Shown here piece after piece: positions 6,224-6,601 of a stretch of 6,601 nt of DNA. A program made the position numbers and the translations under genes. The notes below the pieces were generated by a model. That model saw nothing but the letters and a program-made list of their open reading frames with translations. It made no database searches and was not told where the DNA came from. This DNA is from Limnochordia bacterium (GTDB taxonomy: Bacteria; Bacillota; Limnochordia; Darwinibacteriales; SLO01): assembly GCA_007132635.1 (NCBI GenBank), contig SLOG01000106.1:1-6601 (forward strand). The letters are read 5' to 3'. How positions within the stretch are numbered: position 1 is the first letter of the stretch; each line of letters begins with the position of its first letter.

Positions 6224-6601
6224 GGTAATCTAACGGCACGGCTGCAGGAGACAATGAAAAAACTGAAAGGGCGCGGGAAACTCACGGAGAAGGATGTCGA
6301 TGCGGCCCTCCGTGAAGTGCGTCTTGCGCTTCTAGAGGCAGACGTGAATTACCGTGTGGTGAAGGATTTCATCGGGCGTGTAAAGGAGCGGGCGATCGGT
6401 CAAGAAGTCTTGAACAGTCTATCGCCGGCTCAACAGGTCATAAAGATTGTGAATGAAGAGCTGACGAATTTAATGGGTGGTTCACAGGCGACAATTCGCA
6501 TGGCATCGAAGCCGCCCACGGTGATCATGATGGTCGGCCTCCAAGGGTCAGGAAAGACAACCAGTTCAGCGAAGCTGGCGAGGCTTTTGAAGTCCCAAGG
6601 A
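6215..6601 (+). CDS. ffh: Signal recognition particle protein Ffh (SRP54), N-terminal part, 3' end outside window
   Basis: Ffh binds SRP RNA and signal sequences and pairs with FtsY to target membrane proteins. The first 129 codons are present and the frame is open to the window end. It begins MPFGNLTARLQETMKKLKGRGKL-like sequence. The four-helix N domain spans about 1-88 and includes the conserved ALLEADVNYRVV (38-49), which packs against the GTPase domain. The G domain opens with the P-loop GLQGSGKTT (108-116), followed by SSAKLARLLKSQG. The remaining GTPase motifs and the methionine-rich M domain lie outside the window. The ATG has the Shine-Dalgarno AAGGAGG seven bases upstream, within a hairpin that also pairs the start codon. 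It is distinguished from FtsY by GLQG instead of GVNG in the P-loop and by the absence of an acidic N-terminal extension. Confidence 0.96.
   Translation, partial: MPFGNLTARLQETMKKLKGRGKLTEKDVDAALREVRLALLEADVNYRVVKDFIGRVKERAIGQEVLNSLSPAQQVIKIVNEELTNLMGGSQATIRMASKPPTVIMMVGLQGSGKTTSSAKLARLLKSQG

Noticed and set aside
1..6601. Search by eye for CRISPR arrays, tRNA or rRNA genes, insertion sequences, toxin-antitoxin or defence genes
   Set aside because: Nothing of this kind is visible; coding sequence of conserved housekeeping genes fills nearly all of the window.

Overview
This window carries a conserved housekeeping locus of a Gram-positive bacterium, most likely from the Bacillota (Firmicutes). 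All genes lie on the + strand in the order fabF (3' end), rnc, smc, ftsY, ylxM, ffh (5' end). The order rnc-smc-ftsY-ylxM-ffh and the presence of a ylxM gene are the main pointers to Bacillota. Having fabF directly upstream of rnc is more typical of Clostridia-like or Negativicutes-like lineages than of Bacillus subtilis, where fabF lies elsewhere. By eye the base composition is balanced, neither strongly AT- nor GC-rich. I cannot resolve genus or family.

Layout. Positions 1-306 hold the C-terminal end of FabF (fatty acid elongation), whose stop overlaps the start of rnc (RNase III). Just after rnc comes a hairpin with a GAAA loop and a T-rich 3' arm, which looks like an intrinsic terminator. 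It is followed by an extended -10 promoter, then smc (1180 residues, chromosome organisation). ftsY (SRP receptor) is tightly coupled to smc: its Shine-Dalgarno overlaps the smc stop codon and it starts with TTG. After ftsY there is a 109-base gap with a near-consensus sigma-A promoter, then ylxM (helix-turn-helix SRP-associated protein), a 50-base gap, and ffh (SRP54 GTPase), which runs off the window. No stretch over 300 bases lacks a gene.

How the genes work together. FtsY and Ffh are partner GTPases that deliver ribosome-nascent chains to the membrane, and YlxM is thought to modulate them. Smc condenses and segregates DNA, RNase III processes rRNA and SRP RNA, and FabF supplies membrane lipid acyl chains. 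The sequence suggests three transcription units (fabF-rnc, smc-ftsY, ylxM-ffh), although read-through between them is likely, particularly after ftsY, where I see no terminator.

I see no undescribed system, mobile element, CRISPR array or RNA gene. The points that merit a second look are regulatory: a hairpin that pairs both the Shine-Dalgarno and the start codon of ffh, the hairpin that begins inside the rnc stop codon, an in-frame ATG at the predicted smc transcription start, and a divergent Q-loop in Smc.
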